Origin: Virgibacillus indicus
GTDB taxonomy: Bacteria > Bacillota > Bacilli > Bacillales > Amphibacillaceae
NCBI RefSeq assembly: GCF_002266285.1
Contig: NZ_NPMS01000007.1
Location: forward strand, 62,001-126,000
DNA length: 64,000 nucleotides
Reading direction: 5' to 3'
Of this stretch, positions 8,444-17,465 are shown one piece after another. The notes beneath the pieces are model-generated. The model was not told the DNA's origin, did no database searches, and saw nothing but the letters and a program-made list of their open reading frames with translations. Each line of letters starts with the position of its first letter. The stretch's first letter is position 1. A program made the position numbers and the translations under genes.

Positions 8444-9859
8444 TCACCCAAGAAAGAATGCTGCCGCTAGATACAAAACCGCAGCGATGCCGACACCGAT
8501 TGATACAATTTTTAATTTATATCGTGCATAAGCGATAAGGGGGACTTCCATAATGGATGCCGTTGTGATCGTTGTATCACCAAGCGGAGAGGTCATGGCA
8601 CCGAAAGACCCACTGGCAAATACCGCGCCGACTGTCATTGGGAGGGATGCACCGGTGGATGTTGCCAATGCAATTCCAAGGGGCATGAAAATCCCCCATG
8701 TTCCAAAGGAGGAACCTAGGAAATAGCTGACAACTGAACCGATTAAAAAGACGATGGCCGGGATGGTGAAGCCCGGAAGAAATGACCCCAGAGTTGCTCC
8801 GATAAACTGGGAAAATCCAAGATCTTCTGCCACCAAAGACAGTGACCATACTAGTACAAGGAGAATGATCGGCTGCATCAGCTGATTTCCGCCATCATAA
8901 AAATGATAGATCGTTTCACCAAGTTTCTGTTTTCTTAGCATATAGTAAATAAATGTAACGATCAGTGTAATAAATACTGCAAGCAAAATAACAAAAGTTG
9001 CATTCGCTACCGCAAAAGCATCCAGGATTCCTGTGGCACCTTTTTCTATACCGTCTTGCCACAATAGGTACAATGTCAGCCCAAGCAGCAAAAACAAAGG
9101 GACAATCAAATTCCATGGCTGTGCTTTCACCGTGGACAATTCCTTCTTAATTCCCATGCGGTGAAGATTCTCCTCTGCACCCTTTAGTTTGTTTTTCTTT
9201 GCATTTTTCTTTTTTGGTTTTGACCAGAATGTCCAAATCAGTCCAATGATCAGCATCACAATCGCAAAAAAGTTAAACGGAATACTGTATAGGAATACCT
9301 GATACGCATCTGCTTCCAGGTTGTGTTTTTGGATACCACCTTCAATGAGTGAGACCATAAAGCCGACAAATGCGGTTGCAACCGGCAGCAGCACAATCAC
9401 CGAACCAGTAGAAATGTCCATGGTAAAACCGACTTTCCAGCTGGACGTGTTAACTTTTTTTAGCAATGTTTTGATAACTGGTCCGATCATCATGATTCTA
9501 AACATCGGCATCATGAATGTAAAAGGGAGGGTCAGCCAAATGAGCGCAAGGAGACCGCGCTCGGAATCTATTTTGCTGCCGACCCAATCCGCAAAACCTT
9601 TGATGCCTCCGGATATCTGCATCATACCAATCAGTCCGCCGAATAGATAGAGAAAGGCAATAATGTTTATATTCCCGGGGTCGGATAATGTAGTTACGAT
9701 ATAGTTAACCGTCTCTTTTGCCCCATCAAGCAAGCTGAAGTCCACCAAAAATGCGCCAACAAGCAGTCCTAGCACAAGTCCGGGCAAGATTTTTCTAAGC
9801 CAGATGGAAAATACAATCACGATGATAAATGGAATCAATGAAAGCCATGTCTGTTCCAC
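8444..9859 (-). CDS. Na+/H+ antiporter, NhaC family
   Basis: This is a polytopic membrane protein with about a dozen hydrophobic segments, exchanging external protons for cytosolic Na+ (family knowledge). The NhaC-type C-terminal signature is seen as SSFGTWGIFMPLGIALA and MTSPLGDTTITTASIMEVP. I prefer the GTG at 9859 (protein begins VEQTWLSLIPF, about 471 residues): GGAAGGAG lies 11 bases upstream and family members usually begin at this point. An ATG at 9922 would add 21 residues but has no SD. A Lys-rich cytosolic loop (KPKKKNAKKNK) divides the protein. The gene is monocistronic. The exact substrate could differ; some NhaC relatives carry organic acids or amino acids. Confidence 0.85.
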   Translation of the reverse strand: MEQTWLSLIPFIIVIVFSIWLRKILPGLVLGLLVGAFLVDFSLLDGAKETVNYIVTTLSDPGNINIIAFLYLFGGLIGMMQISGGIKGFADWVGSKIDSERGLLALIWLTLPFTFMMPMFRIMMIGPVIKTLLKKVNTSSWKVGFTMDISTGSVIVLLPVATAFVGFMVSLIEGGIQKHNLEADAYQVFLYSIPFNFFAIVMLIIGLIWTFWSKPKKKNAKKNKLKGAEENLHRMGIKKELSTVKAQPWNLIVPLFLLLGLTLYLLWQDGIEKGATGILDAFAVANATFVILLAVFITLIVTFIYYMLRKQKLGETIYHFYDGGNQLMQPIILLVLVWSLSLVAEDLGFSQFIGATLGSFLPGFTIPAIVFLIGSVVSYFLGSSFGTWGIFMPLGIALATSTGASLPMTVGAVFASGSFGAMTSPLGDTTITTASIMEVPLIAYARYKLKIVSIGVGIAAVLYLAAAFFLG

Positions 9860-10031
9860 AGAAAAATCGTCTCCTTCCCACAGATACATAATGTTAACAT
9901 TTGTCACACCGGCGGATTTCATACAGTTTTATTTTTAAGGTTTGTACTAAAAATATAGGGCATTATACAAATAGCAGCAAAAAAACATATCTCGATTATA
10001 TTAAGGAATACTCAAATTGGAGGTGATCAGA

Positions 10032-10163
10032 GTGAAAAAAAGAAAAGTAAACCCAGTAACAGATGGCTTGAGTTCACCAGAGATAGAGGGGCAAGGGACT
10101 ACAAGAAGGGAAACAGGGGGAAAAAAGGCAGATTCTTCAAGGAAAAAGCAAAAGCGTAATTAA
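10032..10163 (+). CDS. Small basic YuzL-like protein (43 aa)
   Basis: A GTG start at 10032 follows a strong SD, GGAGGTGAT. The 43-residue product begins MKKRKVNPVTDGLSSPEIEG and continues into a Lys/Arg-rich tail, highly charged and without hydrophobic segments. Its pattern (basic head, NPxxxGLSxPxxxGQGTT, basic tail) resembles the Bacillus YuzL-like family of unknown function. A strong terminator follows directly. Confidence that it is a gene is high because of the SD and terminator; confidence in the family is moderate. Confidence 0.65.
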   Translation: MKKRKVNPVTDGLSSPEIEGQGTTRRETGGKKADSSRKKQKRN

Positions 10164-10170
10164 CTTTTCA

Positions 10171-10210
10171 ATCAAAAAACAGGTGGAAACAATTCCACCT
10201 GTTTTTTGAT
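10171..10210. terminator. Bidirectional terminator
   Basis: A 17-bp perfect stem (10171-10187 with 10194-10210), core AAAAAACAGGTGGA, has A-runs and T-runs on both sides. It serves the YuzL-like gene on + and the lipoprotein gene on -. Confidence 0.85.
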
Positions 10211-10276
10211 GGGATCATATAAACACAGTTTATATTAGTCTCTCGAAGCTTTGGCGATAATATTATTTTTCTATAT

Positions 10277-10540
10277 TTATTCAGCGCCCCTGTCTTTATC
10301 AAATTGCCGATCGTTTCCCTTTTCCATTTGCTGATCTGTTTGATTAGGGTTTTCATCATGGATAAAAGGTCTGTTTCCTTGATCCGGATCATTTTGATTT
10401 GGATTAGGTTCATAACGAACAGGTTGATCATTTACTTCTTCTTCTTGCTCAACTGGTTCATTATTGCCCGTGTTACATGCTGATAAAATACTTATTGAAA
10501 ACAAAATAAAAACCATTGATAATTTCCATCTGCTTTTCAA
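10277..10540 (-). CDS. Small putative lipoprotein, Asn/Gln/Asp-rich
   Basis: The 87-residue product starts at a TTG (10540-10538) placed behind an excellent SD, GGAGGTGAT. Residues 1-22 form a lipoprotein signal ending in the lipobox ILSAC, so the mature protein should be anchored by Cys22 to the outer face of the membrane. The rest is hydrophilic, full of acidic residues, Asn and Pro (PNPNQNDPDQGNRPF), and likely disordered. I do not recognise a family. It lies just downstream of the GMC dehydrogenase gene on the same strand, with a 70-base gap. Confidence 0.7.
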   Translation of the reverse strand: MKSRWKLSMVFILFSISILSACNTGNNEPVEQEEEVNDQPVRYEPNPNQNDPDQGNRPFIHDENPNQTDQQMEKGNDRQFDKDRGAE

Positions 10541-10609
10541 AGTATCACCTCCGTGCCTTTCATATTGTAAGTTTTTTAAAACAGGTGCATTAATACTTCT
10601 CTAGTTTAT

Positions 10610-12325
10610 CTAAACAAGAGATCCGCCTTCCTTCAGGTATCTCCCAATTCCTTCAGCTGCTCTGTATGAAAGTGCGCCTAGAGTACCAGTAGGGTTAAAA
10701 CAGCTATTATGCGGAAATGCAGATGCGCCTACTACAAATACATTTTCAGCATCCCACATTTGCTGATAGGAATTAATTGCGGAGTCTTTCGGGTCAGCAC
10801 CCATAATGACACCTCCTGTGTTATGTGTGTTCGTATCAACGTTCACGTTAAATGGTGCTTGTTCTCCAACAGTATCAATATGGTCAGGGCCCATTTCTTC
10901 TGCAATCGCTCTTGTTATTTTCGATATATATTTTACTAATTGGCGGTCCTGTTCTGTATAATCATAAGTCATACGTAATAGTGGCATACCATATGCGTCT
11001 TTATACGTTGGATCAAGATCAAGATAGTTATTTCGATGAGGCAAGCTTGCACCTTGTGACTTCACTTGCAGTACGCTATTAGCATATTTAATGGATTGGT
11101 TTTTAAATTCTTCGCCCCATGCAGGTGTTCCAATTGGGGCATTATTATTTGCAATTGGGCGATTACCGTATTGAGTAGAGCGTACCCCTGCTCCGTGAAG
11201 GAAATTTTCATTAGTATGGTCAAAATTGTCACCCGTAAATTCAGGAATCTCGATACCCAATGCACCTGCTCCAGCATATAGATTAAACTCACGGTCATTA
11301 TAGTATAAAGTGGAATATCCTGAACTTACCTGGTAACAGTAATTTTTACCAATGACGCCTGTCCCAGTATCTGGATTATAGGGTTTACCAAGGCCTGAAT
11401 TAAGCAATAGTCTTACATTATTGAATACATAACTTGCGAGTACAACGACCTCTGCAGGCTGCTCAAACTCTTCTCCAGTGAAAGTGTCTACATAAACAAC
11501 GCCCGTAGCTTTCGTACCATCATTTAAAATGCGCGTAACATTCGAGTGTACTCGCAAGTCAAGGTTCCCCGTTTTTTGTGCAACAGGAATCGTTGTAACT
11601 ACAGGATCAGCTTTTGCACCGTACTCACAGCCGAAGTTTTCACAGTAAGCACAATATTGACATGCGGCACGGGCAATACCATCAGGATTTGTATAGTTTT
11701 CGGAAAGGTTGGCAGATGGCATCATATATGGATTATAGCCAAGTTTTTTAGCCGCCTTTTCAAATTCTTCCAACACGGGTGTTTTTAGCATAGGTCCTGT
11801 TGGATATGGGTTTGAACGATGTCCATATAGTTCAACTGTTTCACCGGAAATACCTGACATTTTTTCAAATGTATCATAATAGGGTTCCATTTCATCATAT
11901 GTAATGCCCCAATCCTGAAGTGGATACTCTGGTTTAATTTTGTTTTTGCCATACCTTTTTTCAGTTAACGATTTAATTTCAAAATCGTAAGGGAGGAAAC
12001 GATAGGTTTGTCCATTCCAGTGACTGCCAGCACCACCAAGACCATCACCGACGATAAATGTTCCATAATGGCGCATTGGAAGAGCTCTCATACCTTGGTT
12101 ATTCCGTGAAGTAATGGTTTCTTTTGATAAATCCTGCATTAATTCCTCACGATGCTGGAAACGGAGCTCGTCATGAACCATTAAATAATCGCTCATCTTA
12201 CGTTCCTTTCCTCGCTCAAGCCCAACCGTTTTAATTCCAGCTTTTGTTAATTCTGACGCAATGATACTTCCCGCCCAGCCCATTCCAGCAATTACAACTG
12301 GTACTTTTGGCAGTTTTTTAGCCAT
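10610..12325 (-). CDS. GMC-family FAD dehydrogenase (gluconate/polyol dehydrogenase-like large subunit)
   Basis: The protein is about 571 residues with an N-terminal FAD-binding Rossmann motif (VVIAGMGWAGSIIASELTKAG) and the GMC C-terminal His/Asn region near NTHNTGGVIMG and the closing NPTGTLGALSYRAAEGIGRY. A cysteine cluster, CQYCAYCENFGC, resembles the Fe-S-binding cysteines of FAD-dependent glucose dehydrogenases. It has no signal peptide of its own. The start chosen is ATG 12325 with AAAGG 10 bases upstream; the earlier TTG and ATG are worse. It follows the Tat-signal subunit gene by 21 bases. Together they match flavin dehydrogenases that oxidise sugars or sugar acids on the outer membrane face. 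The substrate is unknown and no cytochrome subunit is adjacent. Confidence 0.85.
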   Translation of the reverse strand: MAKKLPKVPVVIAGMGWAGSIIASELTKAGIKTVGLERGKERKMSDYLMVHDELRFQHREELMQDLSKETITSRNNQGMRALPMRHYGTFIVGDGLGGAGSHWNGQTYRFLPYDFEIKSLTEKRYGKNKIKPEYPLQDWGITYDEMEPYYDTFEKMSGISGETVELYGHRSNPYPTGPMLKTPVLEEFEKAAKKLGYNPYMMPSANLSENYTNPDGIARAACQYCAYCENFGCEYGAKADPVVTTIPVAQKTGNLDLRVHSNVTRILNDGTKATGVVYVDTFTGEEFEQPAEVVVLASYVFNNVRLLLNSGLGKPYNPDTGTGVIGKNYCYQVSSGYSTLYYNDREFNLYAGAGALGIEIPEFTGDNFDHTNENFLHGAGVRSTQYGNRPIANNNAPIGTPAWGEEFKNQSIKYANSVLQVKSQGASLPHRNNYLDLDPTYKDAYGMPLLRMTYDYTEQDRQLVKYISKITRAIAEEMGPDHIDTVGEQAPFNVNVDTNTHNTGGVIMGADPKDSAINSYQQMWDAENVFVVGASAFPHNSCFNPTGTLGALSYRAAEGIGRYLKEGGSLV

Positions 12326-12346
12326 GTTTATCATCCCTTTCAATCT

Positions 12347-13108
12347 TTACGAATGTCCCATATGACTATGAAGACTTTGCTGATCTAACTCTACAAATTC
12401 GTCACTTTTGATTTCTTTTACATAACTCATATAAGTACCAGGGTACTTTCGCATTTGCCATCCCAGCATTTCTTTATTTCCACCATATAACGGATCTGCA
12501 TAAATACCCTCAATGGTTAGCTGTCTAAGTAATTTGAAAAAATCTGATGTAGATACACCAGAAAGTGAAGGACCTTCACCTTTCTCAAATGCAGTCAATA
12601 CTTCATCCTGTTCGGCTGCTTCTAAATCCGCAAAATTTGTTTGATAGTTTTCATTGCTGTAATTATCTAATCCTTTCAAACCTAAACGGAAGAGATCCTT
12701 TCGTAAAACTTTAATCTGTTCTCCTTGTGTGGGCTCTGGCTTATAAAATGGACCATCCGTGTAATCTCTTGCATTTACTCCCCATTGGCTGGCAAGTTGA
12801 TGGTCAATATAAATCCCTGCATTTAATTCCATAGCCCCTGGGCCAAGATCGTTTTTAGGGAAGATACGTTCAGCAGCAGCCATTGTTGTCTCATATTCCT
12901 CAGGGTAAAAAAACATTAAGGCAACATTAGGGTTTGCAACAGGTGCACCTGATTCTGTATTTACATTACTTTCATTTTTCGTGTCTGTCGTCCCAAGCAA
13001 GCTGCCAACTGTTCCTCCAATAACAATACCGCCAAGGGCGAATCCTGAATTTCTTAAAAAGGTACGTCTTGTACGATCTTCTACTTGATTTTTCTCTTTG
13101 TCCGACAT
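12347..13108 (-). CDS. Gluconate 2-dehydrogenase subunit 3-family protein with Tat signal
   Basis: A 253-residue protein. The N-terminus has the twin-arginine motif RRTFLRN, followed by a hydrophobic stretch (FALGGIVIGGTVGSLLG), so it should be folded in the cytosol and exported by Tat. The rest matches the small gamma subunit of gluconate dehydrogenase-type complexes (FFYPEEYETTMAAAERIFP, and YADPLYGGNKEMLGWQMRKY near the C-terminus). Its partner, the FAD subunit encoded next, lacks a signal and is inferred to be co-exported with it. AGGAGG precedes the ATG at a good spacing. It is the first gene of the pair. Confidence 0.88.
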   Translation of the reverse strand: MSDKEKNQVEDRTRRTFLRNSGFALGGIVIGGTVGSLLGTTDTKNESNVNTESGAPVANPNVALMFFYPEEYETTMAAAERIFPKNDLGPGAMELNAGIYIDHQLASQWGVNARDYTDGPFYKPEPTQGEQIKVLRKDLFRLGLKGLDNYSNENYQTNFADLEAAEQDEVLTAFEKGEGPSLSGVSTSDFFKLLRQLTIEGIYADPLYGGNKEMLGWQMRKYPGTYMSYVKEIKSDEFVELDQQSLHSHMGHS

Positions 13109-13467
13109 AATAAAACCTCCTGGAATTCCTGAAGATAATTAGTGATTAGCACAACTCAAACTATTCAGCTAACATGCCTGCAATTAACGGAGATGGAGAG
13201 GCAAAGCTGCATATCTTTATTAAGTTTTTCTCAAATCTAGAAAAATATGTATATTTTACTAATAATTTTTATCTAAGTTGAGGTGAAATCTTTTATTGAA
13301 GAAGCAATATAAAAAAGGCTTAGGAATAAAATCTCCTATGCCTTTTAAACTGCGAATTATAGTGTGCATCGTACAATGAATTGCTGTGTTTTTCTATGCA
13401 GACAGTATTTTGCACATTACTAATAAACTGTTATAAATTTTTGAGAGTACTTTTATTTTAAACTCTC
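13109..13467. other. 359-bp intergenic region
   Basis: AT-rich spacer upstream of the dehydrogenase pair and downstream of the S9 peptidase. It holds the peptidase terminator (13313-13346) and must contain the promoter of the dehydrogenase operon. I could not fix -35/-10 boxes with confidence and see no repeat or additional gene. Confidence 0.6.
13313..13346 (-). terminator. Terminator of the S9 peptidase gene
   Basis: Read on the minus strand, AAAAGGCATAGGA pairs with TCCTAAGCCTTTT (one mismatch) and is followed by TTTATA. It lies about 120 bases past the peptidase stop. Confidence 0.6.
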
Positions 13468-15471
13468 TTATAAATACTCATCAAACCAGCGGCATATATG
13501 ATTTAACCGCTCGATCCGCATTTCAGGCTTTCCGCTTCTGCTCAGTTCATGATTTGCCCCAGGGAAACGGACAAATTCTACATCTTTCCGTAAATGTTTT
13601 AATGTAATAAACAGCTGTTCACCTTGTTCAATTGGACAGCGGAAATCCAGTTCACCGTGTAAAATTAATAATGGTGTTTCCACGTTTTCAGCATATTTTA
13701 ATGGGGAAAACTCCCAAAGCTTTGCAGGATCGTCTAATAAGTTCAGCCCATGCTCCCATTCTGTGAAGAAGAAGCCGATATCACTCACCCCGTAAAAGCT
13801 GATCCAGTTGGAAATGGAACGCTGTGTTACTGCTGCTTTAAAGCGGTTTGTGTGGCTAACGATCCAGTTCGTCATGAAACCGCCATAACTGCCTCCGGTA
13901 ACACCTAGTCTCGTTTCATCAATGAAACTATAATTTTCCAGTGTGTAATCTATTGCACTCATTAAATCAGTATAATCTCCACCGCCATAATCTGTCCGGC
14001 AAGCATCTACAAACTCCTGACCGTATCCATGGCTCCCTCTTGGATTTGTGTATAGAACTACATAGCCCTTGGCAGCAAGCAGCTGCAACTCATGGAAAAA
14101 TGTCTGGCCATACATTGCATGTGGCCCACCATGGATTTCTAATACAAATGGATATTTTTTATCCTCTTCAAAATCATATGGACGAAGCAGCCATCCTTGA
14201 ATTTCCCAGCCATCCTTAGCAGTAAAGGTAAGTGTTTCCGGCTCTGAAAGATGGACCTCTTCCAGGAAGTCTGCATTTGCATTCGTTAATCTAATCAGTT
14301 TGTCATCCTGTTTCAGCTGATAAAAATTACATGGATTTGTTGGTGTACTTATCCCAAGGATGAAGGAATTTGTTCCTGCATCATAGGAAAAACCAAAAAC
14401 GTGATTATCATCTTTATAGAGTACCTTTAGTTCACTATTCAAGGAAACCTGATACAATCCTGTAGCACCATGATCTGTTGCAAGGAAAAATAAACTGTCT
14501 TCATCTTCTGACCAGACTGGGCCATTTTCCGATTCTCCTAAACGGGTATCACCTATCATCAAATCACCAAGCTGCATATCCCATTGTTCACTTATTGTTG
14601 ATCGCTCACCTGTTTTTATATCGAAAATGTACAATTCATTTAAGGTTGCACCTTTATGTGTAAATCCATGTCCAAAGCAGGCGATTTTCTTACCGCTTGG
14701 GGAAAATCCTGCATGATGATAAGCTCCGTCGCTGCAAGTTAATTTATTAATTTTTTTCGTTTTCAGGTCCATTGTGAAAAGGTCACTGATAAGCTCATAA
14801 TCGGCATCTTCATTCAGATTTGCAGAAAACAGAATCAGATTCCCATCAGGAGAAATATCCTGGAAACTGTGATCCGCATCGGCTGAAGTTAACTGTGTGA
14901 AATTCTCATTTTCCACATCCAATAAGATTAGCTGACTGCGTTTATGGTCATGAAAACCCTTTGCGTCAGATTTATACTTTAGCCGGTTAACGACAAGCGG
15001 TTCATTCTCTTTATCCTTTTTTTCCTTCTGCCGTTCTTCTTTTGATAGTTCTTTTTGATTTTCGATATTATCATCCTGATTAAGTGATGCATGGAAAATA
15101 ATATAATTTCCATCCTTCGACCATACAGGGCTTACTGCACCATTTTTAAAAAATGTAAGCTGTTTTGCTTCTCCGCCATTTGTGTTTAACATCCAGAGCT
15201 GTGGAATACTGCTTCGGTTTGATTGAAATACAACTTTTTTTCCATCCGGAGAAAAGCGTGGAGAGCTGTTTTTAACATTTCCAAATGTCCATTGTGAAGA
15301 CTTGCTTTCCGAAACTTTTTGATGAAACAGATGGGATTCATATTCGTTTTTATCATTGATTGCTGTTGATATATATGTATAGGCCTCACCGCCGGGTGTA
15401 AATCTTGGATCACTGTATACTTCTAATCTGGTAAAATCCTCAGCCGTTAATGCGCGTTTTTCCTCACTCAT
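13468..15471 (-). CDS. S9-family prolyl oligopeptidase-like serine peptidase
   Basis: A 667-residue cytosolic peptidase of the acylaminoacyl-peptidase/DPP-like type. The N-terminal two thirds is a TolB/beta-propeller region with repeated motifs such as SPDGKKVVFQS and SPDGNLILFSA. The C-terminal alpha/beta hydrolase domain has the nucleophile elbow GGSYGG, the Asp in HGELDFRCP and the His in GANHELS. Start ATG 15471 has AGGAGG 8 bases upstream; the extra upstream residues to 15504 lack support. A highly charged insert (KEERQKEKKDKENE) lies in the propeller. It likely trims oligopeptides. It is monocistronic. Confidence 0.92.
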   Translation of the reverse strand: MSEEKRALTAEDFTRLEVYSDPRFTPGGEAYTYISTAINDKNEYESHLFHQKVSESKSSQWTFGNVKNSSPRFSPDGKKVVFQSNRSSIPQLWMLNTNGGEAKQLTFFKNGAVSPVWSKDGNYIIFHASLNQDDNIENQKELSKEERQKEKKDKENEPLVVNRLKYKSDAKGFHDHKRSQLILLDVENENFTQLTSADADHSFQDISPDGNLILFSANLNEDADYELISDLFTMDLKTKKINKLTCSDGAYHHAGFSPSGKKIACFGHGFTHKGATLNELYIFDIKTGERSTISEQWDMQLGDLMIGDTRLGESENGPVWSEDEDSLFFLATDHGATGLYQVSLNSELKVLYKDDNHVFGFSYDAGTNSFILGISTPTNPCNFYQLKQDDKLIRLTNANADFLEEVHLSEPETLTFTAKDGWEIQGWLLRPYDFEEDKKYPFVLEIHGGPHAMYGQTFFHELQLLAAKGYVVLYTNPRGSHGYGQEFVDACRTDYGGGDYTDLMSAIDYTLENYSFIDETRLGVTGGSYGGFMTNWIVSHTNRFKAAVTQRSISNWISFYGVSDIGFFFTEWEHGLNLLDDPAKLWEFSPLKYAENVETPLLILHGELDFRCPIEQGEQLFITLKHLRKDVEFVRFPGANHELSRSGKPEMRIERLNHICRWFDEYL

Positions 15472-15548
15472 AAAATAGCCTCCTAGTATATAACTAATTT
15501 TCAAAACTTTTGTTTCATTCTAAACTATTTCGGGATGCGAATCAATTG

Positions 15549-16058
15549 CTATGCATCGGGCAAGGTTTGAATATATTTCTGAAGTTCTTTTCTGTTTTTA
15601 AAAATATGGATATCAGTATCTCTGAGGGTGGAAAGTCGTTCGTAAATTGCCGGAGTTTTAGTTCTGTTGAATTTTAGCACCCATTGGAAAAACTCCCAAT
15701 CTAGCTTTTCTGGACAGTCTTTTCCCATATCAGGGCGGGTTTTGTTGCGATAGGCTATTCGGCGTTTTGTAATTCCATACAGGCAGCGGATGGTGCTATA
15801 GTGAAGAAAAATAACTGTATCTGCTTGCTGGAGTCGCTGTTCCATTGTCGATCCATAGTTTCCATCAATTATCCAAGTATCACGTTCGAGGACTTTTTCG
15901 GTTTCTTTAATAAATTGTTCACGTGACAGTGGGACCCATCCGGGCTGCCAGTGGATGGCGTCCAGATGATAGATAGGAAGTTCAAGCTTTTTTCCAAGGG
16001 TTTGGGCAAGTGTTGACTTACCTGCACCACTGCCTCCAATGATTACAACTTTTTTCAT
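15549..16058 (-). CDS. P-loop nucleotide kinase-like protein (DNA topology modulation protein FlaR type)
   Basis: The 169-residue protein opens with a Walker A loop, IIGGSGAGKSTL, followed by LDAIHWQPGW and a DGNYGS segment typical of the small adenylate-kinase-like family annotated as topology modulation or FlaR proteins. The C-terminal half has the Arg-rich lid (RRIAYRNKTRPDMG). Real activity of the family is not well defined; a small-molecule kinase is plausible. The SD AGGAGG precedes ATG 16058. It is monocistronic, downstream of and on the same strand as dat but separated from it by a terminator and a repeat. Confidence 0.8.
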   Translation of the reverse strand: MKKVVIIGGSGAGKSTLAQTLGKKLELPIYHLDAIHWQPGWVPLSREQFIKETEKVLERDTWIIDGNYGSTMEQRLQQADTVIFLHYSTIRCLYGITKRRIAYRNKTRPDMGKDCPEKLDWEFFQWVLKFNRTKTPAIYERLSTLRDTDIHIFKNRKELQKYIQTLPDA

Positions 16059-16140
16059 GGGGGACCTCCTTTTGAGAGATTAGCAGAAGTATTATTATAG
16101 CATAATTTTCTGAATACAACATGAAGCTTTTGAAGGAATT

Positions 16141-16184
16141 TCACAAAAATAAAAACAGCCAGTTTCATAGAAGAACTGACTGTT
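16141..16184 (-). terminator. Terminator downstream of dat (minus strand)
   Basis: On the minus strand AACAGTCAGTT pairs with AACTGGCTGTT (one mismatch) around a 9-base loop, and is followed by TTTTATTTTT. The dat transcript would reach it only after crossing the 206-bp repeat. Confidence 0.72.
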
Positions 16185-16198
16185 ATTTATAATTATTT

Positions 16199-16404
16199 TT
16201 GTATAGGAAATTATAAAATTTTTGACCTGTGGATAAATAAACAACCAAATCAGCCACGTCCGGCGCAAGCGCCCAGCGACTAGCGAACTTCCTTCACCTC
16301 CGTACGATAAGTCAACATCGGCTCCCTACGGTCGCCGTGTTTCCTTTAACTCCTGCGGTTCAGTCAAGTTCGTACGTCGCTAAACGGGCGCTTGCGCCTT
16401 TGTT
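16199..16404 (+). repeat. 206-bp intergenic repeat, copy 1
   Basis: This block reappears in inverted orientation at 63095-63300, with the same length and only scattered substitutions. It has a GC-rich core with nested palindromes (for example GGGCGCTTGCGCC at one end) and an AT-rich flank (TTGTATAGGAAATTATAAAA). It ends exactly at the dat stop codon. No open frame spans it; it looks like a miniature element or a structured repeat of the genus. Confidence 0.9.
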
Positions 16405-17276
16405 CAGCTGCTGATTTTTTCACTAGCTTTTATATTTGCATCTTTTTCATAGGCTTGCTGCAGCATACGGGTTATCTTCCCAGGTGTACCAGTGCCAATT
16501 TGATTCTTATCAACATTTACAATTGGCGTAATTTCTGAGGTACTGCTGGATAAAAAAAGTTCATCTGCCATAGCAATGTCCTCAACGTTAAAGCCTTCTT
16601 CAATGAAAGGAATATTTAAATCCTTCACAAATTGCTCGATACGCATTCGGACACAGCCATGTAATATATTCTGTTTCACTGGGTGTGTATAAATTTTACC
16701 ATCTTTAACCAGATACACATTGGATGAACTGCACTCTGTTACAAATCCATCTTTATGCAAAATTGCTTCACCGCAGTTTTGCTCTTTTGCTTCCTGCTTG
16801 GCAAGTACGTTTGGCAGGAGGTTGAGACTCTTAATATAGCAATTTTCCCAGCGGATATCTGGATGGGTAATTGCAGAAATACCATTTTCAAGATTTTCAA
16901 TACCACGAGGGAAATCTTGAACATATGCATAAATATTAGCTGAAACATTGATCGGGAAAACATGATCCCTTGGTGCTGATCCCCTAGTTGCCTGCAGGTA
17001 TACTTTCCCATCCTCTTTCATATCATTTCTTTTCAGTAATTCATCGAGCAGATTCCTCAGCTCTTCCTTTGTAAATAGAAGATTTATTTTAACAGCTTCT
17101 GCAGATCGAAAAAAACGATCAACATGTTCCTGAAGTAAATAATAAGAACCGTTATAGATCCGAATCACTTCATACACTCCATCACCAAACTGGAGCCCTC
17201 GTTCTTCGTAAGGATATTTTAAATTATCTCTGTGAGTAAAATTTGTTTGAGCTAAAATAATCGGATAAACTGACAT
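16404..17276 (-). CDS. dat: D-alanine/D-amino-acid aminotransferase
   Basis: Dat is a class IV PLP aminotransferase that interconverts D-alanine and D-glutamate with 2-oxo acids, feeding cell-wall D-amino acids. The 290-residue protein matches the family: ERGLQFGDGVYEVIR near the N-terminus, the catalytic Lys in NCYIKSLNLLPNVLAK, and ECSSSNVYLVKDGK with SSSTSEITPIV in the C-terminal half. ATG 17276 has GGGAGGAG upstream. The stop codon abuts the 206-bp repeat, so the original 3' flank has probably been displaced by insertion. It is monocistronic. Confidence 0.93.
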   Translation of the reverse strand: MSVYPIILAQTNFTHRDNLKYPYEERGLQFGDGVYEVIRIYNGSYYLLQEHVDRFFRSAEAVKINLLFTKEELRNLLDELLKRNDMKEDGKVYLQATRGSAPRDHVFPINVSANIYAYVQDFPRGIENLENGISAITHPDIRWENCYIKSLNLLPNVLAKQEAKEQNCGEAILHKDGFVTECSSSNVYLVKDGKIYTHPVKQNILHGCVRMRIEQFVKDLNIPFIEEGFNVEDIAMADELFLSSSTSEITPIVNVDKNQIGTGTPGKITRMLQQAYEKDANIKASEKISS

Positions 17277-17422
17277 TTTTTCTCCTCCCTTTAAAAGCCT
17301 ATTTTATAACTTCTGAAACCGGTTGTAAACGAACAACTTTCAAGAAATGTTCAAATCATTGAACTTGATTTTTCTGCTAAAATAGATTTAGCAATATCAC
17401 CTCAAATTTATATTGGATAAAA

Positions 17423-17465
17423 AGTGACAAATATCACAGTTTTATGTTTGGTGGTGTACTATAAT
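17423..17465 (+). promoter_or_regulatory. fnr promoter with Fnr/CRP-type box at about -41.5
   Basis: AGTGACAAATATCACA (17423-17438) matches the TGTGA-N6-TCACA consensus except for the first base. TATAAT follows at 17460-17465 and there is no good -35. With a start about 7 bases after the -10, the box centre is about 41.5 bases upstream, the class II activator position. Autoactivation by Fnr is inferred. Confidence 0.72.

Noticed and set aside
8444..9922. ATG 9922 as start of the first NhaC
   Set aside because: No SD upstream; GTG 9859 has GGAAGGAG and matches the usual beginning of the family. Not excluded.
16199..16404. Possible CRISPR or tandem array in the palindromic repeat
   Set aside because: Repeats are inverted within a single unit and have no regular spacer units.
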